DNA of 64,000 nt from Amborella trichopoda (Eukaryota; Streptophyta; Magnoliopsida; Amborellales; Amborellaceae), in NCBI RefSeq assembly GCF_000471905.2, contig NW_006499677.1:466561-530560 (forward strand), written 5' to 3'. Position 1 is the first letter of the stretch. Every line of letters begins with the position of its first letter. The notes beneath the pieces are model-generated. The model was not told the origin of the DNA. It was given only the letters and a program-made list of their open reading frames with translations, and made no database searches. The position numbers were made by a program, and so were the translations under genes. This document shows, in pieces, positions 1 to 10,756 of this stretch.

Positions 1-291
1 AAAGACCCGTTAGAAAAAGTGCTGGAGTTACTCTTGAAGAAAACGATGGTTCAACTCCCGCCATCATTTGAACCACCATTTGAGGTTAAGGATAAGAACA
101 GATGGTGCAAGTGGCATAGAAACCATGCCCATGATACCCAATACTATTTCTACTTGAAGCGGGTGATTCAAGGGTTGATTAATAGGGGCGACATCATTAT
201 CAGTCCTAGAAATCAACATATTGAAGAACCTAATCAAAAGATGGGTATCTTCACAAACCCTCTCCCCAAAAATACGGCCTACAATGATTGA
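1..291 (+). pseudogene. gag C-terminal fragment with decayed zinc knuckle (T1)
   Basis: This is the end of a Tat gag. Residues 30-43 of the open frame match the C-x2-H-x4-H-x4-C knuckle of this lineage, with Cys30, His33 and His38 present but the last Cys replaced by Tyr. The following helix-like stretch (LKRVIQGLINRGDI) is also typical of Tat gag ends. The real start lies upstream of the window. The frame stops at 291. Confidence 0.75.
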
Positions 292-1284
292 AGAAACGGG
301 AGCTCCGAGTAACTCAAAGGAGCATGATTGAAAACAGAGACGAAGAAGATGATCCCCGCCAATTCATATTTGCTTGTGATCATCGATTGTGCCACTTTAC
401 GCCTAAAGGTCGGTGACCCCGTTCCTCAAATTTTGCAAACATCTACATCGATGGAATGTCAACATCGATACGGTTTTGAGTCCCTCGAAGCCTAGCATGT
501 GCTCCTCTCCCAAGGCTTCCAACCAGGCCAAGGCTTGGGGAGTCAAGAGCAAGGCGTAAAGGAAGCGATTTTTGCATCACCTGGAGCCAAAACTGGAAAG
601 GGGATCAAAGTGGGCTCAGGTATACTCTCACCCTATTTCAAAGCCGGATAAAGCCTTCAAGCCCTCCGTGCTTTATATCAGGGGGCATTCAAAGCCTCGA
701 TCCTCTCGATGCCCGTCCTCCAAAATGGTCGAAAGTGATTCTTGAATCCCCAATAGGAGATAGTCACTCTTCCACATCTCAGCACACACAAGGACTAGGA
801 ATTGAAGATCTATTTGTTGACCTGGATCTGGAGGAGGTGTGCACAGTTGGCTCTAACATAGCCAAGGGTGCTCATCCACCAACACCAACCCAGGGACAGA
901 ATTGGTCGATCATTCCTTTATCTCAAGAATCACTGGAAGCATACCAACGACACCTTCACGTCCAATGCCAAAAAACAGATAGGCGCGGGGTGGCCATCTA
1001 ACCACCTTGAGCATTCAGTCCTCAACATTTCTCTCACGAGTCCCATAAGGGACGCCTCTTACGACATTTCAAAAACCATGGAAAATTCAAAACATGATAA
1101 TGAAAAAGAATTTTCAAAAACGACGTTCTCTCAAGATAGCCCAATAACGGTGCATAATACCCGAGACGATAAATTAGACCACTAAGATGAAGATCAAGAG
1201 AGTCAAAAGTCTGAAGAAATCCCTCAACCAGAGGAGCTCACTTCCCATGTTGAGCAGTTCAAGAAGAGGTTTGATGGTGACCCA
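292..1284 (+). pseudogene. degraded gag-protease to RT linker (T1)
   Basis: By position this stretch should hold the protease and the linker to RT. I see only short open frames (735-1001, 868-1185) and no recognisable D-S/T-G protease site, so I assign no product. It is part of the element because gag lies before it and the RT leader region after it in the same orientation. Confidence 0.5.
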
Positions 1285-2760
1285 ATGACTATCATCGAAA
1301 AGACGATTGACGTAAACCTAGGAATTGAGAAGGACCCAAGGTTAACCAAGATTGGAACCTCTTTATCTTTTGAGGAGTGGGAAAATGTGATTTCCTTTCT
1401 CAAGGAATATCGCAATGTCTTCGCTTGGTCATACGATGATATGTCAGGGCTTGATCCCACATTGGTGGAACATCACTTAGCATTCAACGAAGGGGCAAGG
1501 CCTGTAAGGCAGAAGCTCTGACGTCAAAAGACTCACATTGAGCTCAAAATTAAGGAAGAGATTGACAAGCTGCTCAAGGTGAGGTTCATCACCCTTGTCG
1601 ATTACTTGGAATGGTTGGCCAACATAGTGGTCGTACCCAAGAAAAACAGGAGGATCCGAGTGTGTGTCTACTATAGAGACCTCAATAAGGCATGTTTCAA
1701 AGACAATTTTCCATTACCAAACATAGATACCTTGGTCGACAACACTGCGGGGCACGAGATGTTGTCTTTCATGGATGGCTTCTAGGTTACAACCAAATCC
1801 TCATGCCAGAAGAAGACCAAACTAAGACGTCATTCTTAATGGAATGGGGAACCTACTGTTACAAAGTTATACCCTTTGGTCTAAAAAATGTAGGAGCAAC
1901 TTATCAACGGGCAATGACTAGCATCTTCCACCATCTAATGCATACCATTATGGAAGATTATGTCGACGATATTTTGGTCAAGTCGAAGATAAGGTCTGAT
2001 CATCTCACCAACTTGAGAACCATTTTCGAAAGACTTCGAAAACATCAACTCGAACTCAATCCAAAAAAATATGTCTTTGGAGTTGAATTCGATAAATTAC
2101 TAAGCTTTATAGTGAGCCAGAGAGGCATCGAGGTGAACCTGTCCAAAATACGAGGCATCACTGAAATGCCTCCTCCCCGGAACATCAGAGAAATCTGTGG
2201 GCTTCAAGGTCGCATACAAGCCATAAGGCGTTTCATTTCACAACTGGCGGATAATTGCACACCATTCAATAGACTCCTTAAGAAGGACACCCCATTCATA
2301 TGGGATAATGAATTACAAGAAGCGTTCGATCAAATCAAGGAGTACCTCACAAAACCTCCCATCCTTAATCCTCCTAGTCTAGATAAACCCCTATTCTTAT
2401 ACATATCTGTGAAAGACAAGACCATGGGGGCAATGTTAGGACAATATAACGACCATGGAAAAGAACAAATGATATACTATATCAGCAAAACCATGGTCAA
2501 TTATGAGACAAGATATACAGATGTGGAGAAACATTGCTTAACACTTGTGTTGGTCATGCAGAAACTAAGGCATTATGTCTTATCTCATTCAGTCAAGCTC
2601 ATTTAAAAAATTGACCCACTCAAGTACCTATTGGAGAGGCCAGTCCTCAACGGACGTTTGGCAAAGTGGAGAATGCTATTGAGCGAGTTTGAGATTGAGT
2701 ATGTCACTCAAATCAAAGGACAAGCCATTGCTGACCACGTAGTGAATACGCACTACTAGA
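1285..2760 (+). pseudogene. reverse transcriptase and first RNase H of T1, frameshifted
   Basis: The frame from 1285 has the RT lead-in (residues such as NVFAWSYDDMSGLDP) and stops at 1519-1521. A second frame from 1579 holds the finger motifs (WLANIVVVPKKN, LNKACFKDNFPLP) and the first catalytic Asp (FMDGF). It ends at 1785, where one base appears to be missing. The next frame (1692-2606) continues with the palm. Its active-site motif YVDD is at 1959-1970, followed by ILVKSK. RNase H similarity starts near 2380 (LFLYISVKDKTMGAMLG) and continues in decayed form to about 2760. RT copies element RNA into DNA, and RNase H removes the RNA strand. The product would be non-functional. Confidence 0.9.
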
Positions 2761-2816
2761 TTCCCGTTAACACGGATCTCCCTGATGAGCACCTCTTCAC
2801 AATTGAGGATTCGATT

Positions 2817-3250
2817 TTGGAGCTATACTTCGACGGTACAAAGAATGAATATGGGTCAGATATAAGAGTCATACTATGCTCACCAGAAAATATTTTAATG
2901 TCAACTGCCATCAGATTGAATTTCCCATGTACCAATAATGTTACTGAATATGAAGCCTTGATAGCCGGGTTNNNNNNNNNNNNNNNNNNNNNNNNNNNNN
3001 NNNNNNNNNNNNNNNNNNNNNNNNNNNNNNNNNNNNNNNNNNNNNNNNNNNNNNNNNNNNNNNNNNNNNNNNNNNNNNNNNNNNNNNNNNNNNNNNNNNN
3101 NNNNNNNNNNNAAGTTCAAGGGATTTGGAAGGTAAAAGAAGAAAAAGCTCAAACCCTATCAAGAAAAGGTGGAAAAGATGATTCTATATTTTAAGAAAAT
3201 CACCTTTCAGCATGTAACTAGGGAAAATAATTAGTTCGCCGACACCCTTG
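2817..3250 (+). pseudogene. second, archaeal-type RNase H of Tat element, with assembly gap
   Basis: The translation begins ELYFDGTKNEYG and continues to TNNVTEYEALIAG, which matches the second RNase H that Tat elements carry between RT/RNase H and integrase. The first Asp (YFDG) and the Glu of TEYEAL are visible. The centre is lost in the run of unknown bases, and the frame after the gap soon stops. This domain is the best single marker of the Tat lineage here. Confidence 0.85.
2972..3111. other. assembly gap of 140 unknown bases
   Basis: A run of n interrupts the archaeal-type RNase H. No statement about reading-frame integrity across it is possible. Confidence 1.
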
Positions 3251-3264
3251 CAGCCCTTGCTTCG

Positions 3265-4240
3265 ATGGTTGATATTCCTCTAGAAATCACCACATTGCTA
3301 TTCTACATCAGGAACAAACATGACCCTTCCCCATCAATGATTAAAAAAGAAATGGAGCAAGAAAAGGATAACAATGGGGAAGTATCCCTCGTGGCTTCAG
3401 ATGCGCTACTTATAGCAAAACCATGGTTCCATGATGTTCTGTCCCTGCTAAACGATGGGTTATACCCCGAAGGAGCCACCAAAAAGGATAAAGAAGCCCT
3501 TCGAAGGTTTTATATGGGATTCTTAGTGCGAGGTGATCTCCTATTCAAAAAGTCTTTTGATGACATCATTCTACGGTGTCTCGATTAACCAGAACTTGAC
3601 CAAGTACTAACAGAGTTCCACAATGAAGGAGGTCATTCTGGGGCAGTTGCCTTAGCTCAGAAAATCAGGTACCAAGGCTATTACTGGACCACCATGGCTG
3701 AAGACCGCTGGAAGTTTGTTAAGAGGTGTCCCAAATGTCAACTTTAGGGAGACCTCATCCATGCACCATCCGTATCACTCAACTCAACACTGCCCGTATG
3801 GCCCTTCGCTATGTGGGATCTTGATATCATCAGAATGATATCACCAAAAGCCTCAAATGACCACCATTTTATATTAATGGCTACAGAATACTTCACCAAA
3901 TTGGTAGAGGCCGCATCATTTGTTAAAATTGAAGGCTAACATGTTGCCCGTTTCAGAAAGAACAATATCGTATTCAGATTCGGTGTTCCTGAGTCAATCA
4001 TCACTGACAATGTATCCAATCTCAAAAATGAAAACGTCACTAAGGTGTGGAAAAATTTTGGGATAACTAAAAAATTCTCCACACCTTACTACCCTTAAGG
4101 AAACGGACAAGCAGAAGCCACAAATAATGAACTTCTCAGAATCATAGACAAAATAATAGAAGGCGGGAAAGATTGGCACGAAAAGCTAAATGACGTAGAA
4201 GACTCCTACTGGCATGACCCCATACTAATTGGTGTATGAT
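3265..4240 (+). pseudogene. integrase of T1 with stops (zinc and catalytic core)
   Basis: The open frame 3265-3588 is the linker between aRNH and integrase usual in Tat elements (ALLIAKPWFHDVLSLL, RRFYMGFLVRGDLLFKK). It ends in a stop, after which the H-H-C-C zinc domain continues (EGGHSGAVALAQKI, then CPKCQ near 3735). The catalytic core shows Asp in WDLDIIRM (about 3820), Asp in SIITDNVSN (about 4005) and Glu in GNGQAEATN (about 4110). At least three in-frame stops interrupt it. Integrase inserts the cDNA into the genome. Confidence 0.85.
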
Positions 4241-4869
4241 ATGGAAGCAGTGCTACCTATCGAGGTTGAGATACCATCTCTCCGAGTGCTTATTCACAAA
4301 AATGAAGACGAAGAACACAAGATTGAAGCACGAATCACTGCCCTCATTGCTTTGGATGAAAACGACTTTGGGCAACACAAAATATCGTTCCTTACCATCG
4401 TAGAATCGAGAGGGCATACCAAAGGTAAGTTGTTCCTCGACAGTTCAAAGAAGGGGACATGGTACTCAAGAAAATCTTACACACTCTTACAAATCCACAC
4501 CCTTTAGGTAAGTTCAAACTAAATTGGGAGGGGCCATTCGTGGTTACCCGGGTGTATGCAGACAATTCTTATAAGATAAAAAATCAAGAGGGGTACGAAC
4601 TCAATGACCCCATTAATGCGATGTATCTCAATAAATACTACCCGCAACAGGTTAAAAAACATGGTGAAAACCTGAAAAGGCATCACAAAGACATAATAAT
4701 AATAATAATAAAAGATCTCCAAGAAGGAGCTTTTGATATAAAGCACTCAAGTACAAACACGTACTTGCAAGTTCCAATAATACTGTACAAGCAGACCTTG
4801 AGGATGAAGACTCCTCCTAAACCCTGCAGGTTCCCAATAGAACCAACTCAGAAAGATGTAGGAGGGTGA
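4229..4869 (+). pseudogene. integrase C-terminus of T1
   Basis: Two overlapping frames hold the end of the Tat polyprotein: YDMEAVLPIEVEIPSLRVL near 4229-4290, and then FKLNWEGPFVVTRVYADNSY to YLNKYYP from about 4512. The second is the SH3-like end of integrase. No chromodomain follows, as expected for Tat. A short ATA microsatellite lies near 4696-4710. Confidence 0.8.
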
Positions 4870-6042
4870 CATGAATGGAAAATTGAAGTGCTTTCAATGA
4901 ACCTTGGAAAACGTCAAGACCCTCCAAGATGAAAGCCCGACAAAAATCTAGAGAACTCTTCATGAATCCGTGAAGCATAGGATGAAAGCTCCGAAGGTAA
5001 AAAGACAACTTCAAGACCTTTGAGTTCTCACAATCCCATTAGAAAATCCTTTCATCATCTTTGGGTAAAACATAATAAAGAAAATAACCACCAAAGGGGC
5101 CACAGATGGCAAAACTGTAAGGCCCATCCCTTTCAAAAATTCTGTTTCAATTTAACTGTTAAAATCATCCATTTTCAAAAAGCTTTCTTCTTTTATAAGG
5201 GACTTCCTTCATCACTATAAGAGGTTAAATTGTTAGTCATCTGGCCTCGTGCTCGAAGCCAACTTCCTATACCAGTTATGAAGGCTTGAAACTAGCCAGC
5301 CACTCCATGGTTGTATGAGTATAACTACCAAGTACCACATATAGGAGATGGGTGAACCTCGCCAACGATGAAATTGACTAGTTTGAGAGTGTTTTTTCTC
5401 TTGACTAGATCTCTTGAGGCAAAATGAGGCAAGCTCATCCCTGCGTGTGTGTACAACGACCCAATAGTCAGAAATTAGAGAAAAAACCCTATAACTAAGG
5501 GGCTGAGTTTATAAATATTTAGTTTGAAAGTATGTGCAAAGAAAGTGTTCTACTATGCTTCGATGAATAAAATTGCACACTTACAAGGGCAAGCTTAGCA
5601 AAGACCCCCCAACAAGGGCAATAAAATTGTTTTTTTCAAACTCCCCACAACAAGGGCAGCAACACTTAAAAAAAAAAAAAAAAAAAAAAAAAAGAAAAAG
5701 CAAAAATAAGATAGAAAACATTTTTATGGCCGACACACCTGGTGTCACCCAGCCAAAACATAATAATATTTTTTTTTTGAAATGGGCGAGCCTGTGAGGG
5801 CGACACGCCTCGTGTCGCTCGTGTGACACCACTCACTAAAAACCTTTTTTTCTTTTCAATTAATCCAATTTCCAACATTATAAAAAAAAAATAATCAAAA
5901 ATTCCATATGCTCCTTGGTGGCAAGAGCCTAAACTGCCAACCAACTTCAAAATCTTCTACGCCTCGTTGGCATGAGTCTAAACTGCCAACCAATTTCAAT
6001 AAAATCTTTTGCTCCGCAGCAAGGATTCAGATCGTCAAACTC
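4870..6042 (+). other. non-coding 3' region of T1, first part
   Basis: No supported gene. A poly-A run lies at about 5669-5693. Near 5735-5830 there are paired GACACxCCTxGTGTCxC motifs (short inverted repeats). Similar motifs recur in the LTR at 7740-7990, which supports membership in the same element. A long untranslated stretch between pol and the 3' LTR is normal for Tat elements. Confidence 0.6.
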
Positions 6043-6412
6043 ATGCGATGTTAAAAAGCTTAGCTAACACGTCAAACTTGTGTGACGTTAAAAAACCGAG
6101 CTAACACGTCAAACTCTTACGACATTAAAAAGCAACTCTTACGACATTAAAAAGCCGAGCTAACACATCAAACTTGTGCGATGTTAAAAAACCGAGCTAA
6201 CACGTCAAACTTGTGCGACGTTAAAAAACCGAGCTAACACGTCAAACTCGTGCGACATTAAAAAACCGAGCTAACACATCAAACTCTTGTGACATTAAAA
6301 AGTCGAGCTAACACGGCAAACTTGTGCGACGTTAAAAAACCAAGCTAACATGTCAAACTCGTGCGACGTTAAAAAATCGAGCTACTATGTCAAACTTGTG
6401 CGACGTAAAAGA
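6043..6412 (+). repeat. tandem array, about 37-bp unit, about 9-10 copies
   Basis: The unit reads approximately GTTAAAAAACCGAGCTAACA followed by CGTCAAACTYGTGCGAC. Copies differ by a few substitutions, and one is a partial copy near 6113-6145. It lies in the 3' region of T1. The period is not a multiple of three and there is no open frame, so it is not coding. Confidence 0.9.
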
Positions 6413-6625
6413 GCCGAGACAGGTAATGTCTAGCCCCGTATGACATAAAAGGTCGGGTTATCCATTTCAACGTCAAACTCGTGTGACGTAAAAGAGCCAA
6501 GACAGGTAACGTCTAGCCCTGTATGAAGTAAAAGGTCAAGTTATCGAGTTCAACGTCAAACTCGTGCCATGTAAAAGAGCCGAGACAGGTACTGTCTATC
6601 CCCGTATGGCGTAAAAGGTTAGGTG
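6413..6625 (+). repeat. longer tandem repeats, about 82-83 bp, about 2.5 copies
   Basis: Directly after the 37-bp array, a larger unit begins GAGCCGAGACAGGTA, continues GTCTAGCCCCGTATG and ends CAACGTCAAACTCGTG. It starts near 6413, 6495 and 6578. It contains the CGTCAAACTCGTG core of the 37-bp repeat, so it looks like a higher-order form built from it. Confidence 0.8.
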
Positions 6626-7235
6626 TATGGTCCATCGTTGCATGGCACTAAACTGCTTAGAGCGCTCTTTAGTTGCAGGAGTTAAAATTGATAACCAACC
6701 TTGTTTTTCAAAATATCTTCCTCTTTTCAAAATTTTCATTATATGTCTTGTGTTTTCAAAAACTTAATTTCTTTGTTAAAATGGTAACCTGTCCCTGCTC
6801 CAGGTTCTATTTCAAATCTTCCCCTACTTTCAAATTTCTAAAATATTTTCTAAAACAAATGAGCTTGGACACCCGTATATGATGATTACCGCGTTTGCCA
6901 TGATTACCGCGTTGCTACCTCGCCTCTCTATTCGGAATTGATCAGACAAGTCTCGTCATATAGAAAACTTTCTTATAGACAGCCTTAGGAAACCCTTAAG
7001 GAAATCAAAGAAATTGCCAGGGTTAAAATTTTCAAATTGAGAAAACCCTTAGGTCCAGTGGCATGGCTGTAAAATCCATCTCGAGTTTCAAGCTTGCATA
7101 ACTCACTGACACCTCGTGCCAAAAACCCTAAGATGAAATTTCCCTATGTGGGTTAGCATGGGAGTGCAATGGCTTGGAGGGATAATTGGTGTGCCATATG
7201 CTCACGTGGGATCGGGATGACATTCATCTTTGTCA
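6626..7235 (+). other. non-coding 3' region of T1, second part
   Basis: AT-rich single-copy-looking sequence between the tandem blocks and the hairpin repeats. The open frames 6673-6882 and 7169-7351 show no similarity that I recognise and have no codon pattern distinct from their surroundings. I call no gene. Confidence 0.5.
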
Positions 7236-7397
7236 TTCTCCTGTCCCTCGAAAGGCAGGGAGTGTCTAAGAGACTAATGTTGCTACTCACCTGTTCCTTG
7301 AAGGACAGGGCATGTGCATTCGCCTGCCCCTCGAAGGACAGGGAACGCTAGCTTGTCTACTTCTTTGCTACTCTCCTGTCCCTCGAAGGACAGGGAG
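7236..7397 (+). repeat. four copies of a palindromic CCTGTCCCTCGAAGGACAGG motif
   Basis: Near-perfect palindromes begin close to 7240, 7290, 7329 and 7375. Each can pair CCTGTCC with GGACAGG across a TCGA-like centre. They lie just upstream of the polypurine tract and 3' LTR of T1, spaced about 40-50 bases apart. Confidence 0.8.
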
Positions 7398-7401
7398 TGC
7401 C

Positions 7402-7414
7402 AAAGAGGGGCAAT
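7402..7414 (+). promoter_or_regulatory. polypurine tract of T1 (plus-strand primer)
   Basis: AAAGAGGGGCAAT directly precedes a TG that opens an LTR reading TGTAAACATCCCATTTT, an opening I associate with Tat LTRs. RNase H would leave this purine run as the plus-strand primer. Confidence 0.75.
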
Positions 7415-8376
7415 TGTAAACATCCCATTTTAAATCTGGCAAATTCTATGATTTTCTGAACCCTTAGGACCACACTTAACCTAATAAACCCAAATCCATA
7501 GTTCACACAACCTACCTTGTGAGCCGGAACTAGTTTGCCTGCTTGAAACCCTGCAGAAACCCTGTTTTGACCTAGATTTTTGTAAATGCCATGTTTTACC
7601 AAACAAATCATTAAAAAAAGTAAAAAACTCCATTTTGATTCAAATTTTCTCTGAGAGCTTCACAAGAGGATGAGGAAGAGGAAGACACCCAAATTAAAAA
7701 AAATCAATTTGAACAAGTTTGGTTTGGGCGACAAGGGGCGTATCTCCCAGGCGATACAGGGCGTGTCGCCCAAGTCATCTTGCAAATGCCATATTTTACC
7801 AAACAAAATCATTAAAAATAATAAAAGACTCCATTTTGACCCAAAGTTTTTCTGGTAGCTTCACAAGAGGCTAAGGAACACACCTGAAAAGAAAATTTTC
7901 AATTTGGAGCATTTTTTATTTGTATGACATGGGGCGTGCCGCCCAGGCAACAAGACTCGTGCCACCCAGGCGACAAGACTCGTGCCACCCAGCCGCGTTT
8001 TGGCTCAAATTTTTTTTACATATTTTTCATGTTTTTAAGGTTATCTTGTGGGTGGTTTGGCCACGTGATGCTCTCTGCGTTGGTCAAATCCAAATTTTAA
8101 AAAATTAAAGATTGGTTTGACCAAGGGATTTGTTGGTTATGGGATAACTCTGCCCCATCAAATCTCTTATTCAGATGAACTCACTTTGGGTGACCATAAA
8201 AGGATGAAAAACGAGAGGGTTGAGAGGTACGAGACTTTTAGAAACTTTAGGCTGGAAGAGAAACCCTAGGAGAGTAGAGAGACCTTCCCTGAGAAAACCC
8301 TAACCCTCATCTTAAGCCTAAGTAAACCTAGACCTATGGCACAACAACCCTAGATCTAAACCATTTATTGGGCACA
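7415..8376 (+). repeat. Tat LTR shared by T1 (as 3' LTR) and T2 (as 5' LTR)
   Basis: It starts with TG after a polypurine tract and ends near GGGCACA a few bases before a primer-site-like sequence. Inside is a tandem duplication with a 200-bp period: copies begin at 7581 and 7781, both starting TGYAAATGCCATRTTTTACC. The GGGCGTGTCGCCC-type short inverted repeats recur at 7728-7995. The right end is an estimate because no second copy is available for comparison. Confidence 0.65.
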
Positions 8377-8381
8377 ACCTA

Positions 8382-8395
8382 TTACTATCAGAGAG
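8382..8395 (+). promoter_or_regulatory. possible primer binding site of T2
   Basis: TTACTATCAGAGAG resembles the TGGTATCAGAGC primer site that pairs with tRNA-Met and is seen clearly in the Tekay elements of this window. The leading TGG is lost, so the call is tentative. It lies 6 bases after the proposed LTR end. Confidence 0.35.
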
Positions 8396-8879
8396 TTGCT
8401 GGTCGACTTTTGGACCACAAGGGCAAAAGGAACCGGTTCTGATATGGGTGAGCCCTCGAAGGCTCAGAAAGCCCGGGCCATCCGGCCCGATTTGGTATTT
8501 TCTTTTCCTTCATTTTCTCTTTTATTTTATTGTATTTATTTTATTTTGATCTGGCTTTGATTCATTCTGATTGAAAATTGTGTTTTGAAATGCTTCAAAT
8601 CACGTTGGCTCTGCCATAGATCTGAGAGTAGATATGCCCTTTTTTGGGCAGATATGATCACAGATCTGAATTCGATTGTTCCCACTTTCTCTACCATTGC
8701 TTTTTAATTTATTTTTTATCTATTGAAAGTGTCAGATCTAAGAGATCTACATCGTTAGATCGCTCGATTATGATAAACAAGTTGTGGCTGATGCCGTCTG
8801 AGCACTCTGTTCCGTTGCCTCAGGGTCTGGCCTTTAATCATACGAGTCTCACTCTCAGTGGCTAGCGGATAAAAATCCT
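8396..8879 (+). other. leader of T2
   Basis: It contains a GC-rich stretch with GGGTGAGCCCTCGAAGGCTC near 8444 and TGGTCGACTTTTGGACCACA near 8400, then AT-rich sequence. No coding region is supported. Confidence 0.5.
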
Positions 8880-9345
8880 AATCTATCTAGATTGCCATAT
8901 GCAGCTTACATGCTGGCGGTTAGGCATTTCCATAGCACTAACTCGCTCAATTCACGTGATACTCATCGAATGATAGTTAAAAATCCTCGTGATGCTAATC
9001 CTCCTAGATCACCATATGCGGCCCACAGGCTGGCGATTAGGCATTTTCGTAACGCTAACTAGCCCGATTCACGTGATTCTCATCAGCAGGTGGTTAGAAA
9101 TCCTCTTTATGCTAATCCGCCTAAATCACCATATGTAGTCCACAAGCCGGTGGTTAGGTATGTCCGTAACGCTAATTCACCCGATTTGTGTGATACTCAT
9201 CGGTTGACAGTTAGAAATCCTCGTGATGCTAATTCATCTAGATTGTCGTATGCAACCCACAATCAGGTGGTTAGGCGTTTTCATAATGCTAACTCGCCTA
9301 ATTCACGTGATACTCATTAGCTAATGGTTAGGAATCCTCACAATG
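8880..9345 (+). repeat. in-frame 117-bp (39-codon) tandem repeat, about 4 copies
   Basis: CCATAT-type landmarks fall at 8895, 9012, 9129 and 9246, exactly 117 bases apart. In the frame starting at 8976 each unit encodes VRNPxxANxxxxxYxxHxxxVR followed by an RNANSP-like part and a THxx linker. One Ser codon has become TAG at 9060-9062. Because 117 is divisible by three, this looks like a repeat in the translated gag N-terminus of T2. Confidence 0.8.
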
Positions 9346-10756
9346 CTAAGCCACCTAGATCTCCTCGTATTGTTTGTTCGCATGTTGCCAGGATAGAATG
9401 CGATCTGATGCAAGATGATTGCAAGCCTGCCCATGTTCCCAAGGTGGAGTCCAGGAAGTACAATCAAGCCTAAAAGGCCCATGTTAAGATAGTCCTCAAG
9501 CATGCGCATGGATTTCTTACTCAGTACATCCGGGATAGAGCAAGGGAAGCCATTCGAGCAGATCAATGTCATATGAACAATACACGACCACAGCAAGGTC
9601 AGTGACATGAATCAATCTGGAGTAAGATTTCACAAGATCTAGGAGATGAGATCCTCGAAATATGGCCTTGTAATACGATCGGGACGACTACCAAGAAGCT
9701 CGATGAGAATGAGGTAACCCTGAGGGGCAAGATGGCCCCGATTTTGATGATATCACATATCTCTAGTCTAATGAGGAACCCCCACTTGCCAAACCTCTTG
9801 CAAAGAAGGTGAGACGTCATCAAGCAATCGAGAATCCTCACATCACTCGCAATGTATCCAAAGCACGAAAGGATTCTATTGTACCTACATTATCTTTCCC
9901 TTTTTAGTTCCCAGAGTTCGTCGCACCAATCTCAGATAATGAGTCCACTGGACCAATTGAGCGAGACCCTTTCGTGAGTGTAATGATGGTTCGAACAGGG
10001 AATGACTCCCTCGGAGCCAAAGAAATGGAGCGCCTTAGGGCGGCATTAGCCTAAAATGAAGCAAAACTCCAAACCTAGACTGTTGAGCTCGAAATGTTGA
10101 GAGCCACTAAGGTAGCTCCTAACCGCAGTGACCCTTCAAGGCAGCAGTCCTTGAATTCGGCCATGGAGAACCACCCAGAGCCTATGCCGCATTAACCTTT
10201 GAACACAACTAACATTGCCTTAATGGAAGAGACTGTGTGAAATCTAGTAATGGAGAACCTGTGAGCACTCCACCTTCCGGGTGTACAAGCCCTCGACACT
10301 TATCGAAAACCATACCCAACATATGTCGATGAAGTGTCGTACCCTTCAGGGTACTAGCATTTCCCGAAGTTGGATGGGCAAGGCTCCCCTTATCAATACT
10401 TGGTCCACTTCATATCTGTATGTATAAATTCAACTAATAACGGGAACCACCTGATGAGACAATTTGTACAGTCACTATCAGGCCCAACCTTCACTTGGTA
10501 CTCATGACTGCGTCCTGAAACAATATTTACATGGAAACAAATGCAAGAAGCATTCTTGACTAGATTTCACAACACAGAAGGAGTGGTTCCCTTGGTTGAA
10601 CTTCTCAATGTAAAGCAAAGGGATCATGAACTCGTGTAGTAGTATATCACTTGGTGGCATAACCTCAGCATAAGGCAGGCAACTCTGCTCCCTGAAGACC
10701 AGGAGGTCCTCATGTGTATTAAAAACATGAGATCTGACATTGCAATACCCTTTGTG
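9346..10756 (+). pseudogene. gag of T2 (retrotransposon gag domain), broken
   Basis: After the 39-codon repeats the same frame continues (PPRSPRIVCSHVARIECDLM) to a stop near 9470, and then decays. The gag core is clear at about 10288-10756: KPYPTYVDEVSYPSGY, FPKLDGQGSPYQYLVHF, QFVQSLSGPTFTWYS and TWKQMQEAFLTRFHNT. These are the landmarks of Tat gag, the structural protein that packages the element's RNA. Several stops interrupt it. It ends at the break near 10756 before any zinc knuckle. Confidence 0.85.

Larger units (their letters stand above)
1..8376 (+). mobile_element. Tat-lineage Ty3/gypsy element T1, 3' part with 3' LTR
   Basis: The window opens inside this element. On the plus strand, in order, are gag end, RT, RNase H, a second archaeal-type RNase H, integrase, a long non-coding 3' region with tandem repeats, a polypurine tract and an LTR. 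The RT-RNaseH-aRNH-INT order and the long 3' region are typical of the Tat (Ogre/Retand) lineage. The coding part is broken by many stops and at least one frameshift, so the copy is dead. Its 5' end lies outside the window. The LTR at 7415-8376 is followed directly by another leader and gag (T2), so the LTR is shared by two internal regions. Confidence 0.85.
7415..10756 (+). mobile_element. Tat-lineage unit T2: LTR, leader and gag, truncated
   Basis: The LTR at 7415-8376 is followed by a leader, a 39-codon repeat block and a gag core. Homology stops abruptly at about 10756, where unrelated promoter-bearing sequence begins. T1 and T2 share one LTR, so they may derive from a tandem element formed by LTR recombination, or from two insertions. 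Confidence 0.65.

Noticed and set aside
5666..5950. Minus-strand frames with a Phe run
   Set aside because: Caused by the poly-A run at 5669-5693.
6043..6412. CRISPR-like appearance of regular repeats
   Set aside because: Contiguous tandem units with no unique spacers, in plant retrotransposon DNA.
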